Counted from the first letter of the stretch, positions 15,502 through 24,733 are shown. The stretch is 64,000 nucleotides of DNA from Pseudobacter sp. (GCA_017849455.1 JAFIGX010000022.1:372001-436000); one strand, 5' to 3'. Numbers and translations: made by a program. Notes: generated by a model not told the origin, from the sequence alone.

Positions 15502-18500
15502 TTACAATATATACAATTTTTCCAATTTATTCGCCCTTTTTCCATCCGCAGTTGTTACCTGTAACCGGTAAATATAAACACCGCGGCCGATCTTACTTCC
15601 ATACTCATCACGTCCATCCCATTCCACTTCACTCGAACGATTTCCGGAAGAAAATATTGTACGCCGGATCGATTTTACAAGCTTTCCTGATACTGTATAT
15701 ATCTGAACCTGAACGATCAATTCTTCACCCGGACGGTTATGGTCGAACCAGAACGTGGTATGCGTCGTGAACGGATTTGGGTAATTGAGCACATGCTCCA
15801 GCGAGAATTGTGCCGTATTCACCACCCGGAACTCTATAGTCAGTTCATTCGAGTTATTCGCTGCATCCCAGGCTTTGATAGTGAGGGTATGCAATCCATC
15901 GGCAAGGGCCGGCAACTGGAATCGCACCCTGCCCTTCCGGTAATTGTCGAGCTCGCTTTCATAGAATTGATTTAAAACAAACTGTTTCTGTTGATCATGG
16001 TCGAGAATGGCCACGAGGTCGTGCCCGATACTGGTTCCCATGATATTGATGCCCGATGAATCGGCCAGTTTCACCAAAAGCAGCGGCCTGTCGTTCGTGA
16101 TCCCGCCATTCACGAATTTTTCATCATTGAGCCAGGCCTGGATCGATGGGCCATCTTTATCTGTGACCCCTGTTCCTGAACCGCCGACAATGATATTGGT
16201 GAAAAAGCCATTGGCATCGGTGCGCCCATTCTCCCCATAATAACTGAATTTTCCGTTCCCGAACTGGTAGTTGATGTCTTTCGGAACAAGGAATTTGAAT
16301 TTGAACTGCCCGTTCGTTACAGTGGCCTTTCCTTTGAACAGGATATTCTCCTGCACCTGGAAACTGGCCACCTGGCTGCCCGGATCATTGGCCAGTGTTT
16401 GCCGGGTCTGTTTTTTATCAAAGATCACCGGGTATACGGTACCGTTAAAATCAGTGAGCGTATTACCGGAAAGATCAGTTACCTCACCACTGATCGTGTA
16501 CTCCGACAGGGCTTTGAGCGTGTCGGGCACCGAGCCTACCGCTACGCCACCGATATGGGTGGTTTTGATACGCTGTGCCGGGAAAGCCAGTGTGAGCGCA
16601 GGATCGCCCAGGAGCGTGAATTTCCGGTTGTTGACCACATCCCCGAAAAAAGTATAGGTATTGTTCTTGGCCCTCCGCACGGCATCGCCCAGTGAAAGAT
16701 AATGGCCATCGGGCTGCTGCTTCAGGGCCGATTCGAGATAGTTCCTGTTCATGATCCGGTTGCTGAAGGCAAATACCAGCCTGGTAGTGGTCATGAGCGC
16801 AATAGCACCTGTCCGTTCCCGTAATAAAAGGTTTTCTCCGATGGAGCTGATCAATGGATTATCATAGGGTGCGAAGTCGCAGGTTGCTGTGATGAAAAGC
16901 GGCAGTTTGTCGGGGTTGTTCATGGCATTGATGATGTCCTGGTCGAGCACTACTTCTTCTGCCAGCCGGCGATAGCCGCCATGTCCGGTATAGTTCCATA
17001 TCAGGGTACCACTGAAGAACCGGCTGTCGATGGCCTGGTTCACTTCCGGATAGCGGCTGCCGCCAGGCCCGCTCTCCTTCCTGAATGCATCGAGATAGAT
17101 CTTGTCGATATTGAATACAGGGGCCGTTGCCGCTGCTGATCTCGTGATCTCTTCCGCATCCTGGAAGTGCAGGTTGTTGTCTCCATCATCTGCCACAAAG
17201 GTGAGCTCGTTGCGCCAGGCTCCCAGTGCTTTGGCGCCGTGATAACCCAGTATCTTATTGACTATATTGGCAGCTTCGCGGTCATTTTGCGCGGGGATGC
17301 GGCCGATGCCGATATCGAGCAGGTAGATACCCGTACCATTGACATCATCGCCGTCATCGAGCAATCCGAAAAAATCGTCGGAGGTATGGGTCGATAATGG
17401 ATCGAGTGAGGAGGGGCTTTCCCAGGCAGGCACCAGGTTGGTATTGTTACTGATCCTGTTCTTGTAATCGAAAGAAGCAGCGCCGAATAGCAGGAGGTAT
17501 TTCGGGCGTTTGGTGGAATCGCCGCCGGAACGGTCGTAGAACATTTTGGTGAAATCACGTATGGCTGCGGGGTCCGGTGTTCCCGATGAAAATTCATTGA
17601 ATACCTGGTCTGTGGTCACTACCAGCGTCCGCAATTGATCGCGCTGCTGATGGTATTGGGCCAGCCGCTGCGCCTGCACCAGCAGGGAGGGATGGGCGAT
17701 CAGCAGCATATCTGTCATCACAGGCTGGTGGAGGTTTTGATTGGGTATTCGTCCGATAGCCACCGGGGTGAGGAAGCCGGTATTGTTCAGGGCAACATAT
17801 TCACGGAGGCGACTGCAATCATTCACGAAACTATAATTTGGTCCATCGAGGCTGCCCTGGATGCGTACAGGTTCCAGTGGTTCCGTAATATCCCATACCT
17901 GCGAATTGGCGCCTGCATTGCCGATGGTGAAGCGGCCTGCAATGCCCGCTCCCACACTGTTCCAATCGCGGAAGAACAAAGGCGAATTATCACTGAATGA
18001 AAGCTGTCGCCGGGCGAACAGTTCGAACCAGTCGAGCCAGCCTTGTGAGTTCACGCTACCGGTCGCATAGTCGACACCGATAGTAACAGGCGATTGAGCA
18101 GTGGAAAAGCCCGCTTCTGCCTGAACGGTCCGGGCGAACGGATCATAAGCCCCGTTTGACACGGCAGGGACATTCATTTGCAACACGCTCTGCCCGTTCA
18201 CCCGGCATGAAAACCGGCTTTGGGCGCCGAAAGAGCGGGCCAGGCATCTGGCCACGATCCAGGCCGGTTCCGGGGTGATTCCCGGAATAGCTACCTGGAA
18301 AGAACGGCTGAGGACTTTGCCGGGCGCATCGGAAAATTCTTCACCATACCATTCCCGGCCGCTGCTGAGAAAATTGAAAGTGTCCCGTTCATAAAAATAT
18401 CTTTCGTTGAAACTGGTAATGGTGAGAGGTGGATTGCCGGAGGGGTTCGCCGTTTTGATCCTTTTGCCATTGCTGCCGATCGTGAGGTAGTAGAACGACT

Positions 18501-18930
18501 GTTCACTGTAAGGATTTTTCTGGTGAATGAAGCGCCGTTGCAGGGAATCTTTCTTCCACTGATGAGGGCCCGGTGCATAGAAGAGGATATAATCATTGCC
18601 ATTGAGGATACCATCGCCCCCGTCCTCTACCCAGAGAGCATTTTCGGCCAGGTCGTCGACCCGTGGCCCGGCAGGGGATTCGGACAGTGGCTGTCCGCCA
18701 TTCCCGAATAATTGAACCAACCCTGAAGACAGGGAAGACGTATTAATACCAAGGGAATTGAGGAAAGGCAGGTCGATCTTGTAAATACCCGGTCCATTCA
18801 CCGCGATCTTGTACCAGTTGCCGGTAGCCAGTACCGACTGGCCGGTATAGGTCCGCTGGGCCAAAGTGGGCAGGGTGCTCCACAAAAGCGTCAGCAAGGC
18901 CAGCAGGGGAATGGAATGGCTACGGCTCAT
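15502..18930 (-). CDS. porU: Type IX secretion system sortase PorU (C25 peptidase family)
   Basis: 1142 residues. Signal peptide ending about TLAQ, then an N-domain starting TYTGQSVLATGNWYKIAVNG. The gingipain-like (C25) domain spans about residues 400-760. The catalytic His is in LIWNYTGHGG (about residue 647) and the Cys in FITATCDFAP (about 684). Ig-like C-terminal strands end with a sorting-type tail (YPNPFTTHTTFWF ... GRGVYIYRLQV). PorU removes the C-terminal signal of type IX cargo and attaches the cargo to the cell surface. It is followed by porV and is divergent from gldJ, the arrangement known from Flavobacterium. Confidence 0.93.
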   Translation of the reverse strand: MSRSHSIPLLALLTLLWSTLPTLAQRTYTGQSVLATGNWYKIAVNGPGIYKIDLPFLNSLGINTSSLSSGLVQLFGNGGQPLSESPAGPRVDDLAENALWVEDGGDGILNGNDYILFYAPGPHQWKKDSLQRRFIHQKNPYSEQSFYYLTIGSNGKRIKTANPSGNPPLTITSFNERYFYERDTFNFLSSGREWYGEEFSDAPGKVLSRSFQVAIPGITPEPAWIVARCLARSFGAQSRFSCRVNGQSVLQMNVPAVSNGAYDPFARTVQAEAGFSTAQSPVTIGVDYATGSVNSQGWLDWFELFARRQLSFSDNSPLFFRDWNSVGAGIAGRFTIGNAGANSQVWDITEPLEPVRIQGSLDGPNYSFVNDCSRLREYVALNNTGFLTPVAIGRIPNQNLHQPVMTDMLLIAHPSLLVQAQRLAQYHQQRDQLRTLVVTTDQVFNEFSSGTPDPAAIRDFTKMFYDRSGGDSTKRPKYLLLFGAASFDYKNRISNNTNLVPAWESPSSLDPLSTHTSDDFFGLLDDGDDVNGTGIYLLDIGIGRIPAQNDREAANIVNKILGYHGAKALGAWRNELTFVADDGDNNLHFQDAEEITRSAAATAPVFNIDKIYLDAFRKESGPGGSRYPEVNQAIDSRFFSGTLIWNYTGHGGYRRLAEEVVLDQDIINAMNNPDKLPLFITATCDFAPYDNPLISSIGENLLLRERTGAIALMTTTRLVFAFSNRIMNRNYLESALKQQPDGHYLSLGDAVRRAKNNTYTFFGDVVNNRKFTLLGDPALTLAFPAQRIKTTHIGGVAVGSVPDTLKALSEYTISGEVTDLSGNTLTDFNGTVYPVIFDKKQTRQTLANDPGSQVASFQVQENILFKGKATVTNGQFKFKFLVPKDINYQFGNGKFSYYGENGRTDANGFFTNIIVGGSGTGVTDKDGPSIQAWLNDEKFVNGGITNDRPLLLVKLADSSGINIMGTSIGHDLVAILDHDQQKQFVLNQFYESELDNYRKGRVRFQLPALADGLHTLTIKAWDAANNSNELTIEFRVVNTAQFSLEHVLNYPNPFTTHTTFWFDHNRPGEELIVQVQIYTVSGKLVKSIRRTIFSSGNRSSEVEWDGRDEYGSKIGRGVYIYRLQVTTADGKRANKLEKLYIL

Positions 18931-19123
18931 CCAGTCAAAAATAGAGCATTTTGGGATTGATTTTTAACACAATAAAGCCGGTAGCCCCTGCCCTGATTTG
19001 AAGAAACTGCCTATATTCGCAATCGCCTTCTTTACTTGTGGATAACAGGTAAGAAAACTGTACAATATTTGTATAGAAACCACGTTTAACTCAATTGAAC
19101 CAAAAGGCTTAAAGCTATTCAAA

Positions 19124-20683
19124 ATGAACTTGAAAAACCTATTCATCCTGGTGTCCTGCGCAGCCGCCATCTCTTCCTGTAAGAATGGAAAGCTGTTTGG
19201 CAAAAAGCAGGAGAAGTCAGACGTTACCGGCTGGAACTACAACGATAAGAATATGGGTGGTTACCAGGTAGCCCGTGAAAAAGAGCAGCGTACCGGCCCC
19301 GGCCTGGTATTCGTACAGGGTGGTACTTTTATGATGGGTGCTACGGAGGAAGATGTGATGGGTGACTGGAACAATATTCCTACCCGCAAAACGGTGAACT
19401 CTTTCTACATCGACCGTACAGAGGTAGCCAATATCCATTACCGCGAATATCTTTACTGGCTGAACAATGTGTTCGATGGCGATGAATACAAGGCCGTGCG
19501 CGACGGTGCTTTGCCGGATACCCTGGTATGGCGCAGTGAGCTGGCCTATAATGAGCCTATGGTTGAATATTATTTCCGTCACCCGGCCTACAACTACTAC
19601 CCGGTGGTTGGCGTAACCTGGAAACAGGCGCATGATTTCTGTCTCTGGCGCACAGACCGCGTGAACGAGATCGCCCTGATCGACAAAGGTTTTATCAATA
19701 AGAATACTTTGAAGAATATCAGCGGACAGGGTAGTGAAGCATTCAATACCAAGTCTTACCTGGTTGGACTGACCACGCCTACACCTGGCGCCGGCATCCG
19801 TTCCAAAAAGAACCCGCTGAAAAATCCCAATGGTACTCCGAGAACGCAGGTAACATTTGAAGATGGTATCCTGCTGCCCGGCTACCGCCTGCCAACAGAA
19901 GCAGAATGGGAATATGCCGCTCTGGGCCTCGTTGGCCAGAACCCAAGCCCCAGCCGCAAGGAAGGCAAACGCGGGGAAGAATTGATCACCAACAAACAGG
20001 TCTTTTCCTGGAGCCAGAATGTGAATGGTCTCCGCGACACACGCCGCGGCAGTTGGCAGGGTACTTTCCTCGCCAACTTCAAACGCGGTAATGGTGATAA
20101 CATGGGTGTGGCCGGTGGTTTGAACGACCGTGCTGTGTACACCGCTCCCGTCACTTCTTTTTATCCGAATTCCTTCGGCCTGTATAATATGTCGGGCAAT
20201 GTGAATGAGTGGGTAGCCGACGTATATCGTCCGATGAGCGCCCAGGATGAGGATGATATATCTCCCTATCGTGGTAACTACTTCGAGAACGATTATAAGA
20301 ATAAGGATGGCGAATATGAGAAAGACAGCCTCGGCCGCGTGAAGAGGGTATACGCCACCGACGAAGAGAGCAAGGGCCGCCGCAACTATCAAAAAGCCAA
20401 TGTGATCAACTACCTCGATGGTGACTCATTGATCACGGGTGTAAGCTATGGTTATGGCAAGACCACCCTCATCAGCGATAAATCGAGAGTGATCAAAGGT
20501 GGTAGCTGGAACGACCGCCCCTACTGGTTGTCGCCCGGTACCCGCCGCTTCCTGGAAGAAGATCAGTCCAGCAGCACCGTTGGTTTCCGTTGTGCCATGG
20601 ACCGCGTGGGAAGCCCTGAAGGCAATGGCCGCAAAACCGGTATCGATTATCCGAAGAGAAGACAGAATACGCGTAAGCGATAA
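19124..20683 (+). CDS. gldJ: Gliding motility / type IX lipoprotein GldJ
   Basis: 519 residues. Lipoprotein signal with LVSCAAAISSC (Cys at residue 19), followed by a formylglycine-generating-enzyme-like (FGE-sulfatase) domain: GLVFVQGGTFMMGATEEDVMGDWNN, RKTVNSFYIDRTEVAN, YPVVGVTWKQAHDFCLWR, GYRLPTEAEWEYAA and GNVNEWVADVY. ALPDTLVWRSELAYNEPMVEYYFRHPAY separates GldJ from GldK. GldJ stabilises other Gld proteins and is required for type IX secretion. The Cys residues of true FGE catalysis are not evident, so a structural role is likely. Its position next to porU-porV is conserved in the phylum. A basic tail ends the protein (PKRRQNTRKR). Confidence 0.88.
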   Translation: MNLKNLFILVSCAAAISSCKNGKLFGKKQEKSDVTGWNYNDKNMGGYQVAREKEQRTGPGLVFVQGGTFMMGATEEDVMGDWNNIPTRKTVNSFYIDRTEVANIHYREYLYWLNNVFDGDEYKAVRDGALPDTLVWRSELAYNEPMVEYYFRHPAYNYYPVVGVTWKQAHDFCLWRTDRVNEIALIDKGFINKNTLKNISGQGSEAFNTKSYLVGLTTPTPGAGIRSKKNPLKNPNGTPRTQVTFEDGILLPGYRLPTEAEWEYAALGLVGQNPSPSRKEGKRGEELITNKQVFSWSQNVNGLRDTRRGSWQGTFLANFKRGNGDNMGVAGGLNDRAVYTAPVTSFYPNSFGLYNMSGNVNEWVADVYRPMSAQDEDDISPYRGNYFENDYKNKDGEYEKDSLGRVKRVYATDEESKGRRNYQKANVINYLDGDSLITGVSYGYGKTTLISDKSRVIKGGSWNDRPYWLSPGTRRFLEEDQSSSTVGFRCAMDRVGSPEGNGRKTGIDYPKRRQNTRKR

Positions 20684-20689
20684 TATCAT

Positions 20690-20781
20690 AAGTTGATAAG
20701 TTAAAAAGTTGAAAGGTTAACAGGGTGCTCACCCTGTTAACCTTTCAACTTTTTAACTTGTTAACCACTTTTAACTTACCA
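20690..20781 (+). repeat. Family B word-reiterated palindrome, copy 1 (perfect 30-bp hairpin)
   Basis: Arms 20698-20727 and 20730-20759 are perfectly complementary over 30 bp around a 2-bp loop, built of words AAGTTAAAAAGTTG, AAAGGTTAACAGGGTG and their complements. Extra AAGTTGAT and TTAACTTACC words extend the element on both sides. It fills the gldJ-murF gap. In RNA it would be a very strong stem; a short T-rich stretch follows about 20 bp later. It may end gldJ transcription, but that is inferred. Confidence 0.85.
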
Positions 20782-20808
20782 ACTCTTTTCTTCTCTTATT
20801 TTTACGGC

Positions 20809-22080
20809 ATGACAATCGAACAACTGTACAGGATCTTCGAGCAGAATCCATCCATCCAAACAGATACGAGAGCGCTCCAGCAGGGAGATCTTTTCTTCGC
20901 CCTCAAAGGGCCGAATTTCAACGCCAACCTTTTCGCAGCCGATGCACTGGCGGCAGGGGCCGCCTATGCCATCGTGGATGAAGCGCCGGCCGATCCCGAT
21001 CCCCGCATCATTGTAGTAGATAATGTATTGAACACTTTACAGTCGCTCGCTAAATTCCACCGGGAACAATTCGATATCCCCTTTATCGCCATCACCGGCA
21101 GTAATGGCAAGACCACTACCAAGGAGCTGGTGCACGCTGTTCTGTCTACTATATATAAAACCTGTACCACCCAGGGCAATCTTAACAATCATATCGGTAT
21201 CCCGCTAACTATCCTGCGTATCCGCAAAGACGCCGAGATGGCTGTGATCGAAATGGGCGCCAACCACCAGCAGGAGATCGCCGGTTACTGCGCCTATGCC
21301 CTTCCTACCCACGGCATTATTACCAATGCCGGCAAGGCTCACCTCGAAGGGTTTGGCGGCATCGAAGGAGTTCACAAGGGAAAGGGCGAGCTGTATGATT
21401 TTTTACGCGCCCGCAAGGGCGCGGCATTCGTGATGTGGGACTATGATTATCTCCGCTCCATGAGCGAAGGCATCCCCACCATTATCAAATACGGCACCAC
21501 CGATGCCAATATCACCGGAGAAGTGGTGAGGAGTGAGCCATTCCTCTCCGTAGAGATCACTACCGGTAATCAATATACGATCGATACACAGCTCGTAGGC
21601 GCTTACAATTTCCCCAATGTGCTGGCCGCCGTGGCCGTTGGCCAGTATTTCCAGGCGCCGCCAGAACTGATCAAATCAGCCATCGAATCCTATACGCCCA
21701 CCAATAGCCGCTCGCAACTGATCAAAAAAGACAGCAATACCATCATCCTCGATGCGTACAATGCCAATCCCAGCAGCATGCGCGCTGCCATCGAGAACTT
21801 CGCAGCGATCAGGGCCGATAACAAAGTGCTGCTCCTGGGCGGTATGATGGAACTGGGCCCCGAAAGCCTGCAGGAACACCAGGGCATTATCGACCTCCTC
21901 CAACAATATCACTGGAAAGATGTAGTGCTGGTAGGCGGCGATTTCATGAAGCTCGACCATCCTTTCAAAAAAATGGCGAATGCCTCAGAAGCAGGTGAGT
22001 GGCTGAAAGCACAGGGATTCACCAATACACATTTTTTGATCAAGGGATCGAGGAGTATGCAGATGGAGAAGGTTGTCTGA
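20809..22080 (+). CDS. murF: UDP-N-acetylmuramoyl-tripeptide--D-alanyl-D-alanine ligase
   Basis: 423 residues from the ATG at 20809 (MTIEQLYRIFEQNPSIQTDTR). An earlier in-frame start at 20725 lies in a repeat and is rejected. MurF adds D-Ala-D-Ala to the UDP-MurNAc tripeptide in peptidoglycan synthesis. Motifs: QTDTRALQQGDLFFALKG at the N-domain, the ATP loop AITGSNGKTTTKEL near residue 100, EMGANHQQEI near 150, NAGKAHLEGF near 180, and LDAYNANPSSMRAAIENF near 315. The protein is full length. The stop TGA (22078-22080) lies in the left arm of a family A element. It converges with the CHAD gene. Confidence 0.94.
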   Translation: MTIEQLYRIFEQNPSIQTDTRALQQGDLFFALKGPNFNANLFAADALAAGAAYAIVDEAPADPDPRIIVVDNVLNTLQSLAKFHREQFDIPFIAITGSNGKTTTKELVHAVLSTIYKTCTTQGNLNNHIGIPLTILRIRKDAEMAVIEMGANHQQEIAGYCAYALPTHGIITNAGKAHLEGFGGIEGVHKGKGELYDFLRARKGAAFVMWDYDYLRSMSEGIPTIIKYGTTDANITGEVVRSEPFLSVEITTGNQYTIDTQLVGAYNFPNVLAAVAVGQYFQAPPELIKSAIESYTPTNSRSQLIKKDSNTIILDAYNANPSSMRAAIENFAAIRADNKVLLLGGMMELGPESLQEHQGIIDLLQQYHWKDVVLVGGDFMKLDHPFKKMANASEAGEWLKAQGFTNTHFLIKGSRSMQMEKVV

Positions 22081-22232
22081 ACCATGATTTGATGGATTTA
22101 AAGGATTAGGAGGAAAATTCGCCGTTTGGGTAAGATCCTTTTTAAAAATGATTTCTTATCTAAATGATGTATCCCAAATATTCAACGACCTTTCCTCCTA
22201 ATCCTTTAAATCCATCAAATCATGGTTCAGAC
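22075..22232 (+). repeat. Family A palindromic element, copy 3 (perfect 42-bp inverted repeat)
   Basis: Arms 22075-22116 and 22191-22232 are perfectly complementary over 42 bp. The left arm starts GTCTGAACCATGATTTGATG and ends AGGAAA; the inner left motif is GGAAAATTCGCCG and the inner right motif AATATTCAACGA, as in the copy at 8335. The spacer is 74 bp. The left arm gives the stop of murF; the right arm encodes the last residues of the CHAD protein on the other strand (LNHDLMDLKD), which reads through it to a TAG. Confidence 0.9.
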
Positions 22233-23028
22233 GGAGCTTTTGTACCGCTTCCAGCAATACCTGCCTGCCCGCTTCTTTTTCCATCAGTAAAGTTTTGCGC
22301 CAGCCTTGCAGGAAGGAACGTTCATCATGATCGAGCGCGATGAACGCATCATCTGTCAGGAATGATAATGCAATACACCTGTCGTTGAATTCACCGAGGG
22401 CAACGGCTACATCATTGAGGGTTTTCTCGCTGCGCCAGGCTGCAAAGGGAAAGCTGAGGCCCCAGTCATTATCGAATATTTTTATGACGTAGATGAGATC
22501 TTTGAGATGTTTACGGATGGCATGTAGTTCTTCATCCCGGTCAACAGCCAGCAGGAGTATCTGGATGGCCGCTACCTTGCGATGCACGAATTTGCGGATG
22601 GTGGCATCCTGAAGATAGGCCGGCAATTTTTTATGAAGTTCTTCCAACCCTTTCATGATATGCGCCACCTCGATCGCTTCCACGAGCGATTCCTTGGCAT
22701 GGAACAACTCTTTTTGCAGGTGGTACAGCAACCCGGTAAAGTTTGCCTCCTGTTTTTCCAGTTCGGTCTTCAATAAGATCAGGAAGAGCTGCCGGTCTCT
22801 AACGGTACCGGCTATGCGGTACATTGTTTTGATGGGCTCCGGCATCACCAGGTGATGGCCTGCATCTGTATCGAGCTGCAGGAGACGAAGGAAAGAACGC
22901 AGCTTTTTGTATTCAACCCGCAACTCATGAACATCTTCCTCACTAAAACTACCGGGGATCTGCCCGGCATAATGAGCGATGCGCGACCCATGTTTGTGCA
23001 CCACCGCTTCCAGCTCTCTTTTTTTCAT
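22198..23028 (-). CDS. CHAD-domain protein
   Basis: 276 residues, all-helical. The N-terminal VHKHGSRIAHYAGQIPGSFSEEDVHELRVEYKKLRSFLRLL matches the start of CHAD domains (conserved His and basic pairs), and later helices carry further conserved His residues (FVHRKVAAIQILL). CHAD domains bind polyphosphate through basic and His residues and can mark polyphosphate granules. No CYTH domain is fused and no ppk gene is near. The last ten residues come from the family A repeat, so the native C-terminus was probably shorter or different. Confidence 0.82.
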   Translation of the reverse strand: MKKRELEAVVHKHGSRIAHYAGQIPGSFSEEDVHELRVEYKKLRSFLRLLQLDTDAGHHLVMPEPIKTMYRIAGTVRDRQLFLILLKTELEKQEANFTGLLYHLQKELFHAKESLVEAIEVAHIMKGLEELHKKLPAYLQDATIRKFVHRKVAAIQILLLAVDRDEELHAIRKHLKDLIYVIKIFDNDWGLSFPFAAWRSEKTLNDVAVALGEFNDRCIALSFLTDDAFIALDHDERSFLQGWRKTLLMEKEAGRQVLLEAVQKLRLNHDLMDLKD

Positions 23029-23034
23029 ACGTGG

Positions 23035-23073
23035 TCATTGAAAAGTTGTTCAACTATTCAAATTACCACATTT
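23035..23073. repeat. Possible family B remnant
   Basis: TTGAAAAGTTGTTCAACTAT followed by TCAAATTACC resembles the words of family B elements (AAGTTGAAAAGTTG and complement), but the arms are short and irregular. It occupies the gap between the CHAD and metZ genes. Confidence 0.3.
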
Positions 23074-24243
23074 TCAAATCATTTCCAGCGCCTGCAGGAT
23101 ATCCTGGGCGATATCGTCGATATGTTCCAGTCCCACGGAAATGCGGATCAGGCCGGGGGTGATGTTCACCGCAAGCCTTTCTTCTTCGGTAAGTTTGGCA
23201 TGGGTAGTACTGGCCGGATGTGAGGCAATACTGCGGGTATCGCCCAGGTTGGCGGTGAGCGACAGCATCCTGAGGTTGTTCAGGAATGCACGGCCGCTTT
23301 CCAGTCCGCCTTTCAGTTCAAAACATACGATCCCGCCGCCCGAACTCATCTGCTTAACGGCAATGTCATATTGGGGATGACTGGGCAGGAACGGATATTT
23401 CAGCCAGGAGATCTTCGGATGGCTTTCCAGTTTCTTAGCCAGTTGCAGCGCATTGGAAGCATGACGCTCCATACGCACATCGAGGGTTTCGAGGCTCTTG
23501 CTCAGCACCCAGGCATTGAACGGCGAAAGGGCCGGGCCTGAGCTGCGGCAGAAAAGATAAATATCATGGATCAGCTCTTTTTTCCCTACCACAACACCTC
23601 CCAGCACCCTGCCCTGCCCGTCCATCCATTTGGTGGCTGAATGCACAACGAGGTCAGCGCCAAGATCGATGGGCCTTTGTCCAACCGGCGTGGCAAAACA
23701 ATTATCGACATTGAGAATGACGTTGTATTTTTTGGCCAGGGCCGATATCTTTTCGAGGTCGATGATATCGAGGCCCGGGTTGGTAGGCGTTTCGATATAG
23801 ATCATTTTGGTATTGGGCCTGATCGCAGCCTCCCAGGTGTCGGGCTTGTCTGCCGCAAAATAAGAATACTCGATCCCCCATTTGGGCAGGAATTTGGTGA
23901 CTACGGTATGTGTGCTCCCGAATATGGCATTACAGCTCAGCAGGTGATCGCCCTTTTTGAGCAGGGCCATAAATGAAGCGAACACAGCGCTCATACCGGA
24001 TGCGGTGGCATAACCGGCCTCAGCCCCTTCCAGCGCACAGACCCTATCCACGAACTCTTGCACATTCGGGTTGCTGAACCGGCTGTAAATATTGTAGTCC
24101 GTTTCATCAGCGAATGTTGCCCGCATTTCTTCGGCATTATCGAAACAAAAGCTGCTGGTGAGGAACAGGGGACTGGAATGCTCCATTTCATTGGTACGGT
24201 CAGTCTGGGTACGGATCGCCTTCGTGATGGGATGTTGTGACAT
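23074..24243 (-). CDS. metZ: O-succinyl/O-acetylhomoserine sulfhydrylase (Cys/Met PLP family)
   Basis: 389 residues from the ATG at 24243 (MSQHPITKAIRTQTDRTNEMEHSSP). A longer frame to 24336 overlaps the OsmC gene and is not family-like. It is a PLP enzyme of the trans-sulfuration family: YSRFSNPNVQEFVDRVCALEGAE (substrate site), ATASGMSAVFA, and the PLP lysine in VHSATKWMDGQGRVLGG near residue 200, then SLGDTRSIA-type sequence (ANLGDTRSIASHPAS) near 335. The MetZ-type WMDGQGR context favours direct sulfhydrylation of an activated homoserine to homocysteine. The divergent neighbour metX makes O-acetylhomoserine, so this enzyme is its likely consumer. Specificity between acyl groups cannot be read from sequence. 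Confidence 0.85.
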   Translation of the reverse strand: MSQHPITKAIRTQTDRTNEMEHSSPLFLTSSFCFDNAEEMRATFADETDYNIYSRFSNPNVQEFVDRVCALEGAEAGYATASGMSAVFASFMALLKKGDHLLSCNAIFGSTHTVVTKFLPKWGIEYSYFAADKPDTWEAAIRPNTKMIYIETPTNPGLDIIDLEKISALAKKYNVILNVDNCFATPVGQRPIDLGADLVVHSATKWMDGQGRVLGGVVVGKKELIHDIYLFCRSSGPALSPFNAWVLSKSLETLDVRMERHASNALQLAKKLESHPKISWLKYPFLPSHPQYDIAVKQMSSGGGIVCFELKGGLESGRAFLNNLRMLSLTANLGDTRSIASHPASTTHAKLTEEERLAVNITPGLIRISVGLEHIDDIAQDILQALEMI

Positions 24244-24248
24244 GGGTT

Positions 24249-24689
24249 TTATTGTTGATGCACTGTTACATGATTGACGGTTACTTTCCATTTGAGCACG
24301 CAACCTGCCTGGCGCAGGGTCTCGGCCACAGAACAATATTTTTCGATGGATAGTTCGCAGGCTTTTTTTGCCTTGGCAGGGTCGATGTCGCCCTTCAGCT
24401 CGAATACGATGGTGATGTCTTTCCAGAGCGAAGGGATGGCATTGGGCACCCGTTCCCCTTCAAGCTTCATACTGAACCCTTCGATGGGCTGCCTTTGCTT
24501 TTTCAGGATAGATACCACATCGATACCGCTGCAGCCACCCAATCCCATGAGCAGCAACTGCATGGGGCGTACCCCGAAATTGGTGCCCCCGCCTTCAGGA
24601 CTGTTATCGATCCGTACGGTATGGCCGTAGGCATCCCTCGCCTCGAACCCATAATCGGCTTCTACCCGTTCTACATCGATTTTTATCAT
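24249..24689 (-). CDS. OsmC-family protein
   Basis: 146 residues of the OsmC/Ohr fold. The two reactive cysteines are present: GLGGCSGIDVVSILKKQ near residue 53 and EKYCSVAETLRQAGC near 118. Such proteins reduce organic or lipid hydroperoxides using thiols. The gene ends 5 bp before the metZ start on the same strand, suggesting one transcript, and is divergent from metX. Ties to bacillithiol as reductant are only a guess. Confidence 0.85.
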   Translation of the reverse strand: MIKIDVERVEADYGFEARDAYGHTVRIDNSPEGGGTNFGVRPMQLLLMGLGGCSGIDVVSILKKQRQPIEGFSMKLEGERVPNAIPSLWKDITIVFELKGDIDPAKAKKACELSIEKYCSVAETLRQAGCVLKWKVTVNHVTVHQQ

Positions 24690-24699
24690 GGCAAAGATT

Positions 24700-24733
24700 T
24701 TTGCAAATGTAATTCATGCAGGCATTTACTTTG
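24700..24733 (+). promoter_or_regulatory. Candidate promoter of metX
   Basis: TTTG at 24700-24703 and TTACTTTG at 24726-24733 are separated by 22 bp, close to the Bacteroidota TTTG / TAnnTTTG pattern (one mismatch in the -7 box, spacer slightly long). The ATG of metX follows 24 bp downstream. Confidence 0.45.

Noticed and set aside
19217..20392. 391-codon open frame on the minus strand
   Set aside because: Antisense shadow of gldJ, which has an intact lipoprotein signal and FGE-like domain.
20725..20808. Upstream start for murF (28 extra residues)
   Set aside because: The extra residues are translations of the family B repeat; MTIEQLYR at 20809 is the normal MurF start.
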